From Streptomyces rugosispiralis (lineage in GTDB: Bacteria > Actinomycetota > Actinomycetes > Streptomycetales > Streptomycetaceae), in assembly GCF_024505145.1 (NCBI RefSeq), contig NZ_JANIAA010000018.1:62001-126000 (forward strand): a stretch of DNA of 64,000 nt. Reading direction: 5' to 3'. How positions within the stretch are numbered: position 1 is the first letter of the stretch; each line of letters starts with the position of its first letter. Shown in pieces: positions 53,679 to 62,099 of the stretch. The notes below the pieces were generated by a model. It was not told the DNA's origin. It was given only the letters and a program-made list of their open reading frames with translations, and did no database searches. Both the position numbers and the translations under genes were made by a program.

Positions 53679-54212
53679 TCACCATCCGCCGGACAGCCCC
53701 TGGCCCACGTCCCTGCGCATGCACACCCGTGGCCAGCGGTCCAGCCCATGACCGGCCTCGCTGAGCCTGATCTCGCGGAGGCCGGGGGTCAGCTCGTTCT
53801 CGGTCAGGGTCCGGAAGCCGCATCGCGCGGCGTAGTACGGGGCGTTCCAGGCCACGTCGACGAAGGTGGTCAGGGTGAGCGCGGGGACGCCGTCGCCCGC
53901 GGCCCGCGTCGCGATGTGGTCGATCAGGGCCCGTCCCACGCCCCGGCGGGCGCAGTCGGGGTGGACCGAGATCTGCTCGATATGGATGTTTCCGTCGACG
54001 GGGTCGGTGATCAGGTACGCCATCGCCCGCTCGGCGTCGTCCACCGCGACCCAGGCCCGTCCGGCCCGCTGGTAGCGGCTCAGCTCTTCCAGGCTCAGGG
54101 GCTCGTCATCGGCGACTTCGTCCATTCCGATGTCCCGGAAGCAGAGTCCGGCGGCGCGCTCTATGTCCTGGAGGACGGGGAGTTCTTCACTGGTGCTCGT
54201 TCGAATCCGCAC
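53679..54212 (-). CDS. GNAT family N-acetyltransferase
   Basis: A 177-residue acetyl-CoA-dependent acyltransferase. The core motif HIEQISVHPDCARRGVGRALIDH includes the R-x-x-G-x-G/A coenzyme-A loop, followed by LTLTTFVDVAWNAPYYAARC, the family's strand 4 and beta-bulge region. The start is a GTG (54210-54212), 11 bases after GGAGG. The substrate is not predictable. The 3' end abuts an intergenic repeat, and its promoter region carries three 10-bp repeats. Confidence 0.88.
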   Translation of the reverse strand: MRIRTSTSEELPVLQDIERAAGLCFRDIGMDEVADDEPLSLEELSRYQRAGRAWVAVDDAERAMAYLITDPVDGNIHIEQISVHPDCARRGVGRALIDHIATRAAGDGVPALTLTTFVDVAWNAPYYAARCGFRTLTENELTPGLREIRLSEAGHGLDRWPRVCMRRDVGQGLSGGW

Positions 54213-54290
54213 CCCACCATCATCCTCCGGAACGCCGCGACAAAGGCGTGCCCCCCACCGCCGTGGGGAGCACCCTTCGGCCGTTCCTTC

Positions 54291-54320
54291 ATATGAACGC
54301 ATATGAACGCATATGAACGC
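54291..54320. repeat. Three exact 10-bp tandem repeats (ATATGAACGC)
   Basis: Three contiguous copies, each containing part of a CATATG palindrome, 79-108 bases upstream of the GNAT start codon. The 10-bp period matches one helical turn. Confidence 0.9.
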
Positions 54321-54327
54321 CATCGGA

Positions 54328-54351
54328 CCGAGGTCACCCCAATGACCTCGG
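54328..54351 (-). terminator. Hairpin downstream of the ferritin-like gene
   Basis: CCGAGGTCA and TGACCTCGG pair around a 6-base loop, about 95 bases after the ferritin-like stop codon. Confidence 0.6.
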
Positions 54352-54447
54352 CCTTCTCCGCTGGCGGTGATCATGAATCTACCAAGATCGGTGCGTGGGG
54401 GCGAGGTTGAGGGGGCGTCATCTCAGTAGGCGGCCTCCCCCGTGCCC

Positions 54448-55560
54448 TCACGCCTCGGCGGCCGCCCCCTCCGCGATCGCCTCGTCCACCTCGCCCGTGC
54501 GCGCCGCCTCCTCCGCCGCGAAGCGCCGCTGGTCCAGGCGCTCGGCCAGTTCCTCATCCTGGTTCATCAGCAGGTCGAGGTTGCTGTCGCCCAACTCCAG
54601 CACGCCCATGTCGACATACGCCCGCTGGAGCCGCTCGCCCCACAGCCCGATGTCCTTCACACACGGCACGATCCGGCTGAAGAGCAGCTTGCGGAACATG
54701 TGCAGGAACTGCGACTGCTCGCAGTACTCCTCGGCCTCGGCCTTCGGGATGCCGAAGTTCTCCAGGGCCTCCACGCCGCGCAGCCGGTCGCGCATCAAGT
54801 AGCAGCCCTCGATGACGAATTCCTCGCGTTCGCGCAGCTCCGCGTCGCTCAACTGCCGGTAGTAGTCGCGCAGCGCCATCCGGCCGAAGGCCACATGGCG
54901 GGCCTCGTCCTGCATGACGTAGGCGAGGATCTGCTGGGGCAGCGGCTTGTCGGTGGTGTCGCGGATGAGGCCGAACGCGGCGAGCGCCAGGCCCTCGATG
55001 AGCACCTGCATGCCCAGGTAGGCCATGTCCCAGCGGGAGTCGCGGAGGGTGTCGCCGAGGAGGGTCCGCAGATCGGTGTTGATGGGGTAGACCGTGCCGA
55101 GCTTCTCGTGCAGGAAGCGGCCGTACAGCTCGGCGTGGCGCGCCTCGTCCATGGTCTGGGTCGCGGAGTAGAACTTGGCGTCGAGGTCGGGCGCGGCCTC
55201 CACGATCCGGGCGGCGCACACCATCGCGCCCTGTTCGCCGTGGAGGAACTGGCTGAACTGCCAGGCGGCGACGTGATGGCGCAGCTCGCCCTTGTCCCGG
55301 TCGGTCATCCGGTCCCAGTGGCGGGTGCCGTGGAGGGCGAGCGACTCATCGGGGGTGCCCAGCGGATCGTACGGGTCCACGTCCAGGCCCCAGTCGATCC
55401 GCTTGACCGCGTCCCACTGCTTGTCCTTGCCCTTCTGGTAGAGGGCGAGCAGCCGGGCCCGGTGGTCGTCGTACTCCCAGCTGAACCGGGCGGCGCCGCC
55501 GGCGGGCACCTGCCAGAGGGGGTCTCCGGGATCCATCGCGTAGAGCTCTCGCGTCGCCAC
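54448..55560 (-). CDS. Ferritin-like diiron protein
   Basis: The 370-residue protein has the full set of carboxylate-bridged diiron ligands of a four-helix bundle: Glu109 (HGEQGAM), Glu139-x-x-His142 (TMDEARHAELY), Glu189 (VLIEGLALAA) and Glu219-x-x-His222 (QDEARHVAFG). This pattern is shared by R2-like oxidases and ferritin-like oxygenases, so oxygen activation is likely; the substrate is unknown. The GTG start has a strong GAAGGAGG site. The C-terminus is an Ala/Glu-rich tail. It is divergent from an AurF-like diiron gene, which suggests a shared pathway. Confidence 0.85.
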   Translation of the reverse strand: MATRELYAMDPGDPLWQVPAGGAARFSWEYDDHRARLLALYQKGKDKQWDAVKRIDWGLDVDPYDPLGTPDESLALHGTRHWDRMTDRDKGELRHHVAAWQFSQFLHGEQGAMVCAARIVEAAPDLDAKFYSATQTMDEARHAELYGRFLHEKLGTVYPINTDLRTLLGDTLRDSRWDMAYLGMQVLIEGLALAAFGLIRDTTDKPLPQQILAYVMQDEARHVAFGRMALRDYYRQLSDAELREREEFVIEGCYLMRDRLRGVEALENFGIPKAEAEEYCEQSQFLHMFRKLLFSRIVPCVKDIGLWGERLQRAYVDMGVLELGDSNLDLLMNQDEELAERLDQRRFAAEEAARTGEVDEAIAEGAAAEA

Positions 55561-55750
55561 CGACGCCTCCTTCGCCTCGCTCCCCCGTGAACGGATGCGT
55601 ACTCGGCAGGCTCACACGTCGTTACTCGGCGGTCAATAAGACCTCCCCAGGGGATTGACGGCCTTGCTGACACGGAGTCTCATAAGAGGTATCCGCCGGT
55701 AACCGTTCCCACCGGTGTGTGTCCGAGCCATCAGTGAGGTGCCCTCGACG

Positions 55751-56680
55751 ATGTCCACCATGACCGAACCACCCGCGCTCCGGGACGCGCTCGGGCTGAT
55801 CAAGGACCGCGAACGGGTCGCGGAGCGGCTGCTCCAGTCCTCCGCCAAGCACTCCTTCGACCCCGACACCGAACTGGACTGGGACGCGCCGTTCGAGCCA
55901 GGCAAGTGGTTCTGGCCACCGGAGCTGGTGTCGCTCTACGACACGCCCATGTGGCGCCGGATGTCGGAGGAGCAGCGGCTGCTGCTGTCCCAGCACGAGG
56001 CGGCGGCCCTCGCCTCCCTGGGCATATGGTTCGAGATCATCCTGATCCAGCTGCTCACCCGGCACATCTACGACAAGCCCGCGACCAGCGCGCATGTGCG
56101 GTACGCGCTCACCGAGATCGAAGATGAGTGCCGCCACTCCAAGATGTTCGCGCGGCTGATCACCAAGGGCGGCACCCCGGCGTATCCGGTCGCCCCGCTC
56201 CACCACAACCTGGGCCGGTTCTTCAAGACGTTCTCCACCACGCCCGGTTCGTTCACCGCGACCCTCCTCGGCGAGGAGATCCTGGACTGGATGCAGCGGC
56301 TGACCTTCCCCGACGAGCGCGTTCAGCCGCTGATTCGCGGGGTGACCCGGATCCATGTGGTCGAGGAGGCCCGCCATGTGCGGTACGCGCGCGAGGAGCT
56401 GCGCCGCCAGATGCTGCGGGCGCCGCGCTGGGAGGCGGAGCTGACCCGGATCGGTTCCGGGGAGTTCTCCCGGATCTTCTCGCAGGCGTTCATCAACCCC
56501 AAGGTCTACACGGACGTGGGACTCGACCGCCGCGCGGCCGTCGCTCAAGTGCGGGCCAGCGCCCATCGGCGCGAGGTGATGCGCAACGGCGCCCGCAAGC
56601 TCACCGAATTCCTCGATGACGTCGGGGTGATGCGGGGCGTCGGGCGCCGACTCTGGAAGAGCTCGGGGCTGCTGGCCTAG
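55751..56680 (+). CDS. AurF-like diiron oxygenase
   Basis: The 309-residue protein resembles the p-aminobenzoate N-oxygenase AurF family. Helical iron-binding elements are Glu95 (GIWFEIIL), Glu126-x-x-His129 (EDECRHSKMFA), Glu175/176 (LLGEEILDWM), His202 (RIHVV) and Glu206-x-x-His209 (EEARHVRYAREEL). The extra histidine between the last two elements is typical of AurF rather than R2. Product chemistry is unknown. The ATG at 55751 has GAGGTG at long spacing; a second ATG nine bases on is possible. No arylamine biosynthesis genes are nearby. Confidence 0.82.
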   Translation: MSTMTEPPALRDALGLIKDRERVAERLLQSSAKHSFDPDTELDWDAPFEPGKWFWPPELVSLYDTPMWRRMSEEQRLLLSQHEAAALASLGIWFEIILIQLLTRHIYDKPATSAHVRYALTEIEDECRHSKMFARLITKGGTPAYPVAPLHHNLGRFFKTFSTTPGSFTATLLGEEILDWMQRLTFPDERVQPLIRGVTRIHVVEEARHVRYAREELRRQMLRAPRWEAELTRIGSGEFSRIFSQAFINPKVYTDVGLDRRAAVAQVRASAHRREVMRNGARKLTEFLDDVGVMRGVGRRLWKSSGLLA

Positions 56681-56710
56681 GGGTGCCCGTGGCCTAGGGG
56701 GCGCCTGTCG

Positions 56711-56764
56711 CGGGCTGTTCCCCTCCCCGCCCCTTCCCGAAACTGGGGCTCCGCCCCAGACCCC
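56711..56764. repeat. Copy 2 of a ~53-bp intergenic repeat, inverted
   Basis: The stretch contains CCCCTCCCCGCCCCTTCCC and ACTGGGGCTCCGCCCCAGAC. It is the near-exact reverse complement of 53617-53669, so the two copies flank the GNAT and diiron genes as inverted repeats about 3 kb apart. A related GGCTCCGCCCCAGCCCCCGG follows at 56799-56818. Confidence 0.8.
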
Positions 56765-56972
56765 GCTCCTCAAGCGCCGGAGGGGCTGGAAGGCGCGGCT
56801 CCGCCCCAGCCCCCGGGGCCCAGGGGGCGAAGATCCGCCGAACATCCCGTAGGGCTGGGGCCAAGGGAGTCATCGGCCGCCGGGCCAAGGGACGTTGGGC
56901 CGTCGGCCCCAAGGGCATGTTCGCGCCGGACCCGCCCGGCTCTTCGGGTCGGGCCGAAGGGGGCATCCGCTT

Positions 56973-56992
56973 CGTAACGGTGGGCGGTTACG
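56973..56992. promoter_or_regulatory. TetR-type palindrome CGTAAC-N8-GTTACG
   Basis: A perfect 6-bp inverted repeat with an 8-base spacer ends 9 bases before the TetR start codon. Its size and position suit autorepression by the encoded regulator. I do not see a second full copy in the diiron promoter region. Confidence 0.6.
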
Positions 56993-57001
56993 CTGCCAGG
57001 C

Positions 57002-57829
57002 ATGACGACAGGCAGCGGCACCGCCCCGGCACCCCCGGAGGCGACACCCCCGGCGGAGGCGAGTGCCGCCGCGCGCCCGGCGGCGGAACCCCCGGCCACC
57101 GCGAGCCCACCGGCCGCGCGCCGGGGCAGCTACCGCAGGCTGAGCGTCGAGGCGCGGCGCGCCGAACTCCTCACCGCCGCGCTCGGCCTCTTCGCCCACC
57201 GCGCGCCCGAGGACGTGTCGCTGGACGATGTGGCCTCGGCCGCCGGGGCCTCCCGTCCGCTGGTCTACCGCTACTTCCCGGGCGGTAAGCAGCAGTTGTA
57301 CGAGGCGGCGCTGCGCAGCGCCGCCGATGAGCTGGAACGGTGCTTCGAGGAGCCCAGGAGCGGTCCGCTCAGCGCCCGGCTGAGCCGGGTGCTGGACCGC
57401 TATCTGGCCTTCGTGGACGAGCACGACGCGGGGTTCAGCGCGCTGTTGCAGAGCGGCAGCGTGGCCGAGACCTCGCGGACCAACGCGATCGTGGACGAGG
57501 TGCGGCGGGCGGCGGCCGAGGAGATCCTGCTCCATCTGGCGGTCAAGGAGCCCGGTGCGCGGCTGCGGATGATGGTGCGCACCTGGATCACGGCCGTCGA
57601 GGCGGCCTCGTTGATCTGGCTGGACGAGGAGAAGCGGCCGTCGCCGGCGGAGCTGCGCGACTGGCTGGTGGACCAGTTCGTGGCGATGCTGACCGCCACC
57701 GCGGCCACCGATCCGCCGACGGCCCGGGTGATGAGGGCCGCGCTCAGGATGGAGCCCGCCGAGGGACCGGTCGGGCGGCTGGCGCGCCGCGTGGTGCCCG
57801 CGCTGGACGAGGCGTCGCATCTGCTGTGA
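57002..57829 (+). CDS. TetR family transcriptional regulator
   Basis: A 275-residue protein with a 40-residue Ala/Pro-rich N-terminal extension, then the TetR helix-turn-helix (RRAELLTAALGLFAHRAPED and LDDVASAAGASRPLVYRYFP) and an all-helical ligand domain with AGFSALLQSGSVAE. It follows the AurF-like gene in the same orientation after 320 bases of repeat-rich spacer. An excellent palindrome sits directly before its ATG. It is the likely local regulator of the diiron pair, but this is positional inference. Confidence 0.9.
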   Translation: MTTGSGTAPAPPEATPPAEASAAARPAAEPPATASPPAARRGSYRRLSVEARRAELLTAALGLFAHRAPEDVSLDDVASAAGASRPLVYRYFPGGKQQLYEAALRSAADELERCFEEPRSGPLSARLSRVLDRYLAFVDEHDAGFSALLQSGSVAETSRTNAIVDEVRRAAAEEILLHLAVKEPGARLRMMVRTWITAVEAASLIWLDEEKRPSPAELRDWLVDQFVAMLTATAATDPPTARVMRAALRMEPAEGPVGRLARRVVPALDEASHLL

Positions 57830-57905
57830 CGCGCACGGCCGGTGAGACGTACGGTCGAGCGGCCGGGATGAGACGAATGGCCGCGGTGCGACGTACGGTC
57901 ATGGC

Positions 57906-58172
57906 GTGAGAAGCGAGGAGACGCCCTTCGTGGGCGGGCCGCTGGACGGCCGGGTGCTGCCGGTGCTGGTCGGCCTCACGGGCCAGCCGCCGAAGAGCTA
58001 CGAGGTGCCGGTGGAGGACGAGGCGGGCGGACCGCCGACGGTGTATGTCTACCGCAGGGTTCCCGCCGCCACCTCCAAGCGGCTGGGCCTGGTCCGGGGC
58101 TGGGCCTATGAGTACGACCCGGAGGGAAAGCCGGGCGGCGGGCCGAAGTGGCCGTGGTCCAAGCCGAACTGA
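57906..58172 (+). CDS. Small conserved hypothetical protein
   Basis: An 88-residue protein from a GTG, beginning RSEETPFVGGPLDGRVLPVL and ending GGGPKWPWSKPN. The FVGGPLDGR opening occurs in many small actinobacterial proteins of unknown function. No signal peptide or membrane segment is visible. It follows the TetR gene by 77 bases and may be read from the same transcript. Confidence 0.6.
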   Translation: MRSEETPFVGGPLDGRVLPVLVGLTGQPPKSYEVPVEDEAGGPPTVYVYRRVPAATSKRLGLVRGWAYEYDPEGKPGGGPKWPWSKPN

Positions 58173-58335
58173 CCGCCGGGCCGAACTGACCGCCGGGCCG
58201 GGTGACGGCCCCCGCCGGACGGGTGACCGTATTCGTCCGACTCGCCCACAATTCTCCTGAAGATACGAACGTCATGCCACGATCCCTGCTGAGCTGGACG
58301 CCGAACAGAGGCGTCTCGAAGCCGGAGGTGATCAC

Positions 58336-59601
58336 GTGTCAGGACGGATCGTGGGCTCGGTCTGCGCGGCGGCGATCACCGCGGCCGCCGCGCTGGTGCC
58401 CGCCGTTCCGGCGGCCAAGGCGTCGGCCGCCCCCGCCCGCCCCGCCGACCGGTCCGTATCCGAGCTGCTGACGCAGCTCAAGACGCTGTACCGGAAGGCC
58501 GAGGAGGCGACGGAGGCGTACAACGGGACCGAGGAGAAGCTGCGCAAGCAGCGCACCAGGACCAGGGAGCTCACGGCCCAGCTCGTCCACGCCCGTACGG
58601 AACTCGCCGTCAGCCACGACGACGCGGGACGCCTGGCCCGCCGGCAGTACCAGGGCCACAGCGCGCTCTCCTCCTACAGTTTCCTGCTGACCCTGCTCAC
58701 CCCGCATCCGGAGAACGCCGCCGACGAGGCGCGCGAGCTGGACCGGGCGGCCGGTCGCGAGGCCGCCCTGATCCAGCGGCTGACCAAGGGCGAGCGGCGC
58801 GCCGACACCGTCGCCACCCGGGCGCGGACCGCGCTGGACAAACAGCTGACCCTGTCCGCGAAGCGCAAGAAACAGCGGGACAAGGTGAAGAAGCAGCTCC
58901 GCTCCATCGAGAAGCTGCTGGCCGCGCTCAGCACCCGCCAGATCGCCCAGGTGGCCCAGCGCGAACGCCAGGAGACCGCGAAGGCCCAGCGCAAACTGCT
59001 CGCCTCCGGGGCGCTCGGCTCCGCGAGCGGCACCGCGAACGGCACCTCCCCCGGCGCCGCGGGCCCGCCCGCCACCTCGAACGGTGGCACGGGCAGCGGC
59101 GCCACCCCGGCCCCCGGCAGCGGCCGGGACACCCCGGCGGCGGGCACCCCCTCCCCGGTGGCCACCGTCACCGAGCCCGGCCCGCGCCCCCAGCAGTCCC
59201 CCGGCCGCCGCCCCGGCATGGCGTCCGCGGAGGCCGGGCGGCGGGCGCTCGCCTACGCGCTGAGCCAGATCGGCAAGCCGTACGTCTGGGGTGCCGAGGG
59301 GCCGGACTCCTTCGACTGCTCGGGGCTGACCTCCTCCGCCTGGGCGTATGCCGGGCGGACCATCCCGCGCACCAGCCAGGAGCAGTGGCGCCGGCTGCCA
59401 CGGGTGCCGCTCAACCAGTTGCGCCCCGGCGACCTGGTGATCTACTACAAGGGTGCGAGCCATGTGGCGATGTACGCGGGCAACGGCCAGGTGGTCCAGG
59501 CGCCGCGCCCCGGCCAGCGGGTGAAGCTCTCCCCGCTCGCCTCCAATCCGCTGCAGGGCGTGGTGCGCCCGGGTCCGGTCAGGGTGGCCACGAAGCGGTG
59601 A
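58336..59601 (+). CDS. Secreted NlpC/P60 peptidoglycan hydrolase
   Basis: A 421-residue exported endopeptidase. It has an N-terminal signal peptide (about residues 1-32, AAAALVPAVPAAKASA), a long coiled coil (about 35-205, rich in Lys/Arg/Glu/Gln) and a low-complexity Gly/Pro/Ser/Thr linker (about 215-295). The C-terminal NlpC/P60 domain has the catalytic Cys in DSFDCSGLTSSAW and the His in GASHVAMYAGNGQVV. The GTG start has GGAGG 7 bases upstream. The architecture is that of Streptomyces cell-wall hydrolases acting in spore germination or division. No c-di-AMP riboswitch-like fold is evident upstream. Confidence 0.93.
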   Translation: MSGRIVGSVCAAAITAAAALVPAVPAAKASAAPARPADRSVSELLTQLKTLYRKAEEATEAYNGTEEKLRKQRTRTRELTAQLVHARTELAVSHDDAGRLARRQYQGHSALSSYSFLLTLLTPHPENAADEARELDRAAGREAALIQRLTKGERRADTVATRARTALDKQLTLSAKRKKQRDKVKKQLRSIEKLLAALSTRQIAQVAQRERQETAKAQRKLLASGALGSASGTANGTSPGAAGPPATSNGGTGSGATPAPGSGRDTPAAGTPSPVATVTEPGPRPQQSPGRRPGMASAEAGRRALAYALSQIGKPYVWGAEGPDSFDCSGLTSSAWAYAGRTIPRTSQEQWRRLPRVPLNQLRPGDLVIYYKGASHVAMYAGNGQVVQAPRPGQRVKLSPLASNPLQGVVRPGPVRVATKR

Positions 59602-59622
59602 CGGCCCCGGCGGCGGCCGGTG

Positions 59623-60981
59623 TCAGCGGAAGGACCGGACGGCCTCGGCCTCGTCGACTGCCTCGGCCGCTCCGGCGGCACGAGTCTCCGCCTCGGCTTC
59701 GGCCGCAGCCGCAGTCGCAGCCGCAGCCGCCTCGGCCTCTTCCCTGACCTCGTCCAGATAGGCGGCCGCCTTCTCCGGCTCGTAGAAGAAGTTCTCGAAG
59801 TCGGAGGGGTCGTCGAAGCCGTTGGCGACGCGGTGGGCGACGGCGGGGAAGACGGACCCCGCGCCGAGGAGGTTCACGGTGTGCTCCCGCGGCGGGGCCA
59901 GCATCGTGTTGGTCCACTTGGTGACGTGCCGCGCGCTCTCCCAGTAGCGGTCGAACGTCGTCCGCATCCACTCCTCGTCGAACGGCCGGTCGCCGCGCTC
60001 GAGGATGCTCTCCAGATAGGCCGCCGCGCACTTGGCCGCGGAGTTGGCGCCCTGGCCGGTGATCGGGTCGTTGGCCACCACGACATCGGCCACGCCCAGC
60101 ACAAGACCGCCGCCCGGCAGCCGCCCGACCGGGTGGCGTACGGTCGGCGCGTACCGCCCGGACAGCGTGCCGCCCGCGTCCGTCAGCTCGACCCTGGTGG
60201 CTCGCGCGTACTCCCAGGGCGTGAAGTGTTCCATCAGCTCCAGGACGCGCTCCAGGTGCTCCGAGGGGTCGGTGATGCCCTGGAACGCGTCGGCCGGGCC
60301 GCCCGGGACGGTCTCCCAGAAGAGGATGTCGGCGCGGCCGCTGTTGGTGAGCGCGGGCATCACGAAGAGCTCGCCGACGCCGGGCACGAGATTGCAGCGC
60401 ACCGCGTCGATGCCGGGGTGCTCGGGGCGCGGGCCGAGGCCGTGCACGTAGGCGACCGCGAGGGCGCGCCGCGGGGTGTCGTACGGGGAGCGGGCGGCGT
60501 CCCGGCCGAAGAGCGAGACCAGTTCGCCCTTGCCCGCGGCCACCAGCACCAGGTCGTACTTCCTGGCGAGGACGTCCAGGTCGGAGACGGCGGCGCCGTG
60601 GACGACCACCTGGCCGCCGCGCTGCTCGAACGTCTCCATCCAGCCGGCCATCTTGATCCGCTGGTCGACGGACTGGGCGTGGCCGTCGAGCCGGCCGAGC
60701 CAGTCGACGACCCGTGGATGGCCCCCGGGAGCCGGCGGCCCGGCGACCGAGACCCCGAGCCCCTCGACCCGCGGCGCCCGCTCCTCCCAGAAGTTGAGCC
60801 CCAGATCGCGCTCGTGGCCCAGCGCGGTGCGGAACATGCACTGGGTGGACATCACCCGCCCGCCGCGGATCTCATCGGCCGTCCGGTTGGACATCAGCGT
60901 GAGCTCGTAGCCCCGGGACTGGAGGCCGAGAGCGAGTTGGAGGCCGGACTGACCGGCACCCACGATGAGTATCTTCCGCAT
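59623..60981 (-). CDS. StyA-like FAD-dependent monooxygenase
   Basis: A 452-residue flavoprotein related to styrene/indole monooxygenases. It has the FAD-binding ILIVGAGQSGLQLALGLQ at the N-terminus, the SNRTADEIRGGRVMSTQCMF segment typical of the group, and the DPITGQGANSAAKCAAAYLE C-terminal FAD motif. The last 45 residues are an Ala/Glu repeat tail. Such enzymes need a separate flavin reductase (StyB), not seen here. The ATG at 60979-60981 has GGGAG upstream. It lies 79 bases after cvnD in the same direction and may be the effector gene of the conservon. Confidence 0.88.
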   Translation of the reverse strand: MRKILIVGAGQSGLQLALGLQSRGYELTLMSNRTADEIRGGRVMSTQCMFRTALGHERDLGLNFWEERAPRVEGLGVSVAGPPAPGGHPRVVDWLGRLDGHAQSVDQRIKMAGWMETFEQRGGQVVVHGAAVSDLDVLARKYDLVLVAAGKGELVSLFGRDAARSPYDTPRRALAVAYVHGLGPRPEHPGIDAVRCNLVPGVGELFVMPALTNSGRADILFWETVPGGPADAFQGITDPSEHLERVLELMEHFTPWEYARATRVELTDAGGTLSGRYAPTVRHPVGRLPGGGLVLGVADVVVANDPITGQGANSAAKCAAAYLESILERGDRPFDEEWMRTTFDRYWESARHVTKWTNTMLAPPREHTVNLLGAGSVFPAVAHRVANGFDDPSDFENFFYEPEKAAAYLDEVREEAEAAAAATAAAAEAEAETRAAGAAEAVDEAEAVRSFR

Positions 60982-61060
60982 GGCTGTCGACTCCCTCAGC
61001 TCGGGCCGGAACGAGGAACGGAGCATTCCTTCCCACGGGCGGAGCAGGGGTTACGTTACG

Positions 61061-61726
61061 TCACTCGGGTGACACGTCAACGGCGTGCCTCACCAGCGCC
61101 AGCAGCGCGTCCACGACCGCGATCCGGCGCCGGGCGTCCATCATCACCACGGGGACGGAGGACGCCACGGAGAGCGCGTCCCGTACGTCCTCGGCCTGGT
61201 AGAGCGGAGTCCCCTCGAAGTGGTTGACCGCCACCACATACGGCAGTCCGAGGCTCTCGAAGTAGTCGAGCGCCGGGAAGCTCTCGTCCAGGCGCCGGGT
61301 GTCGACCATCACCACCGCGCCGATGGCCCCGCGCATCAGGTCGTCCCACATGAACCAGAAGCGCTGCTGACCGGGGGTGCCGAAGAGATACAGGACCAGA
61401 TCGTTCTCCAGCGTGATCCGGCCGAAGTCCATCGCGACGGTGGTGGTCAGCTTCTCGGGCGTCGCCTCGAGGTCGTCCACGCTCTCGCTGGCCTGCGTCA
61501 TCAGCGCTTCGGTCTGCAGCGGAGTGATCTCCGAGACCGCGCCGACGAACGTCGTCTTGCCGACGCCGAAGCCTCCCGCTATCACGATCTTGGTGGCGAT
61601 CGGCGCGCGGGAGCGGTCCGTCTGCCACCTCTGGAGCACCTCCTCGGCCCCGGGTATCCCGGCCCCGGGTATCTCCGACGTCGCCGGCGGGGTCGCCGTG
61701 ATCGTCTCAGAGCCTGCGAAGTCCAC
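61061..61726 (-). CDS. Conservon GTPase CvnD
   Basis: A 221-residue small GTP-binding protein of the actinobacterial conservon family. P-loop GGFGVGKTTF, switch region DFGRITL, G3 DLVLYLFGTPGQQRFWFMWD and NHFEG (G4-like) are present. The GTG start (61724-61726) follows AAAGGG, and its first 20 bases overlap the end of the DUF742 gene. In studied conservons this GTPase is membrane-recruited together with the CvnA sensor, the roadblock protein and DUF742. Confidence 0.93.
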   Translation of the reverse strand: MDFAGSETITATPPATSEIPGAGIPGAEEVLQRWQTDRSRAPIATKIVIAGGFGVGKTTFVGAVSEITPLQTEALMTQASESVDDLEATPEKLTTTVAMDFGRITLENDLVLYLFGTPGQQRFWFMWDDLMRGAIGAVVMVDTRRLDESFPALDYFESLGLPYVVAVNHFEGTPLYQAEDVRDALSVASSVPVVMMDARRRIAVVDALLALVRHAVDVSPE

Positions 61727-62099
61727 TGAGCACCCTTTCGAGCAACGCGCGATCCGGCTGGCCGGGGCCCCGCCCGGTGCCGTAGACGCGGATCTTTCCC
61801 TGGTCGGCCAGGTCGCTGAGCAGGACGCGCACCACACCGAGTGGAATCTTGAGCATCGCGGAGACCTCCGCGACGGAGCGCATCCTGCCGCACAGTTCGA
61901 TGATCGCCCGGATCTCCGGCAGCATCCGGGAGTTCAACCCGCTGGGGGCCAGGTCGAGCCGTCCGTCCGGAGACTCCAGCGCCGCAACGAAGGTCTCCAC
62001 CAGCAGCACATGGCCGGAGCGGGTGCGGCCACCGGTGAGTGAGTACGGACGTACGCGAGCGGGTTTACGGGCGGGTCGGCCGGACCCGGCGGCCGTCAC
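61707..62099 (-). CDS. Conservon DUF742 protein CvnC
   Basis: A 130-residue DUF742 protein with VRPYSLTGGRTRSGHVLLVE near the N-terminus and the winged-helix-like C-terminal half (SVAEVSAMLKIPLGVVRVLL, SDLADQGKIRVYG). It is probably a small DNA- or protein-binding partner in the complex. It begins at a GTG overlapping the cvnB stop (GTGA). Confidence 0.93.
   Translation of the reverse strand: MTAAGSGRPARKPARVRPYSLTGGRTRSGHVLLVETFVAALESPDGRLDLAPSGLNSRMLPEIRAIIELCGRMRSVAEVSAMLKIPLGVVRVLLSDLADQGKIRVYGTGRGPGQPDRALLERVLSGLRRL

Noticed and set aside
58173..58335. A c-di-AMP (ydaO-type) riboswitch before the NlpC/P60 gene
   Set aside because: The spacer is only about 160 bases and lacks the conserved core sequence seen before other Streptomyces cell-wall hydrolases.
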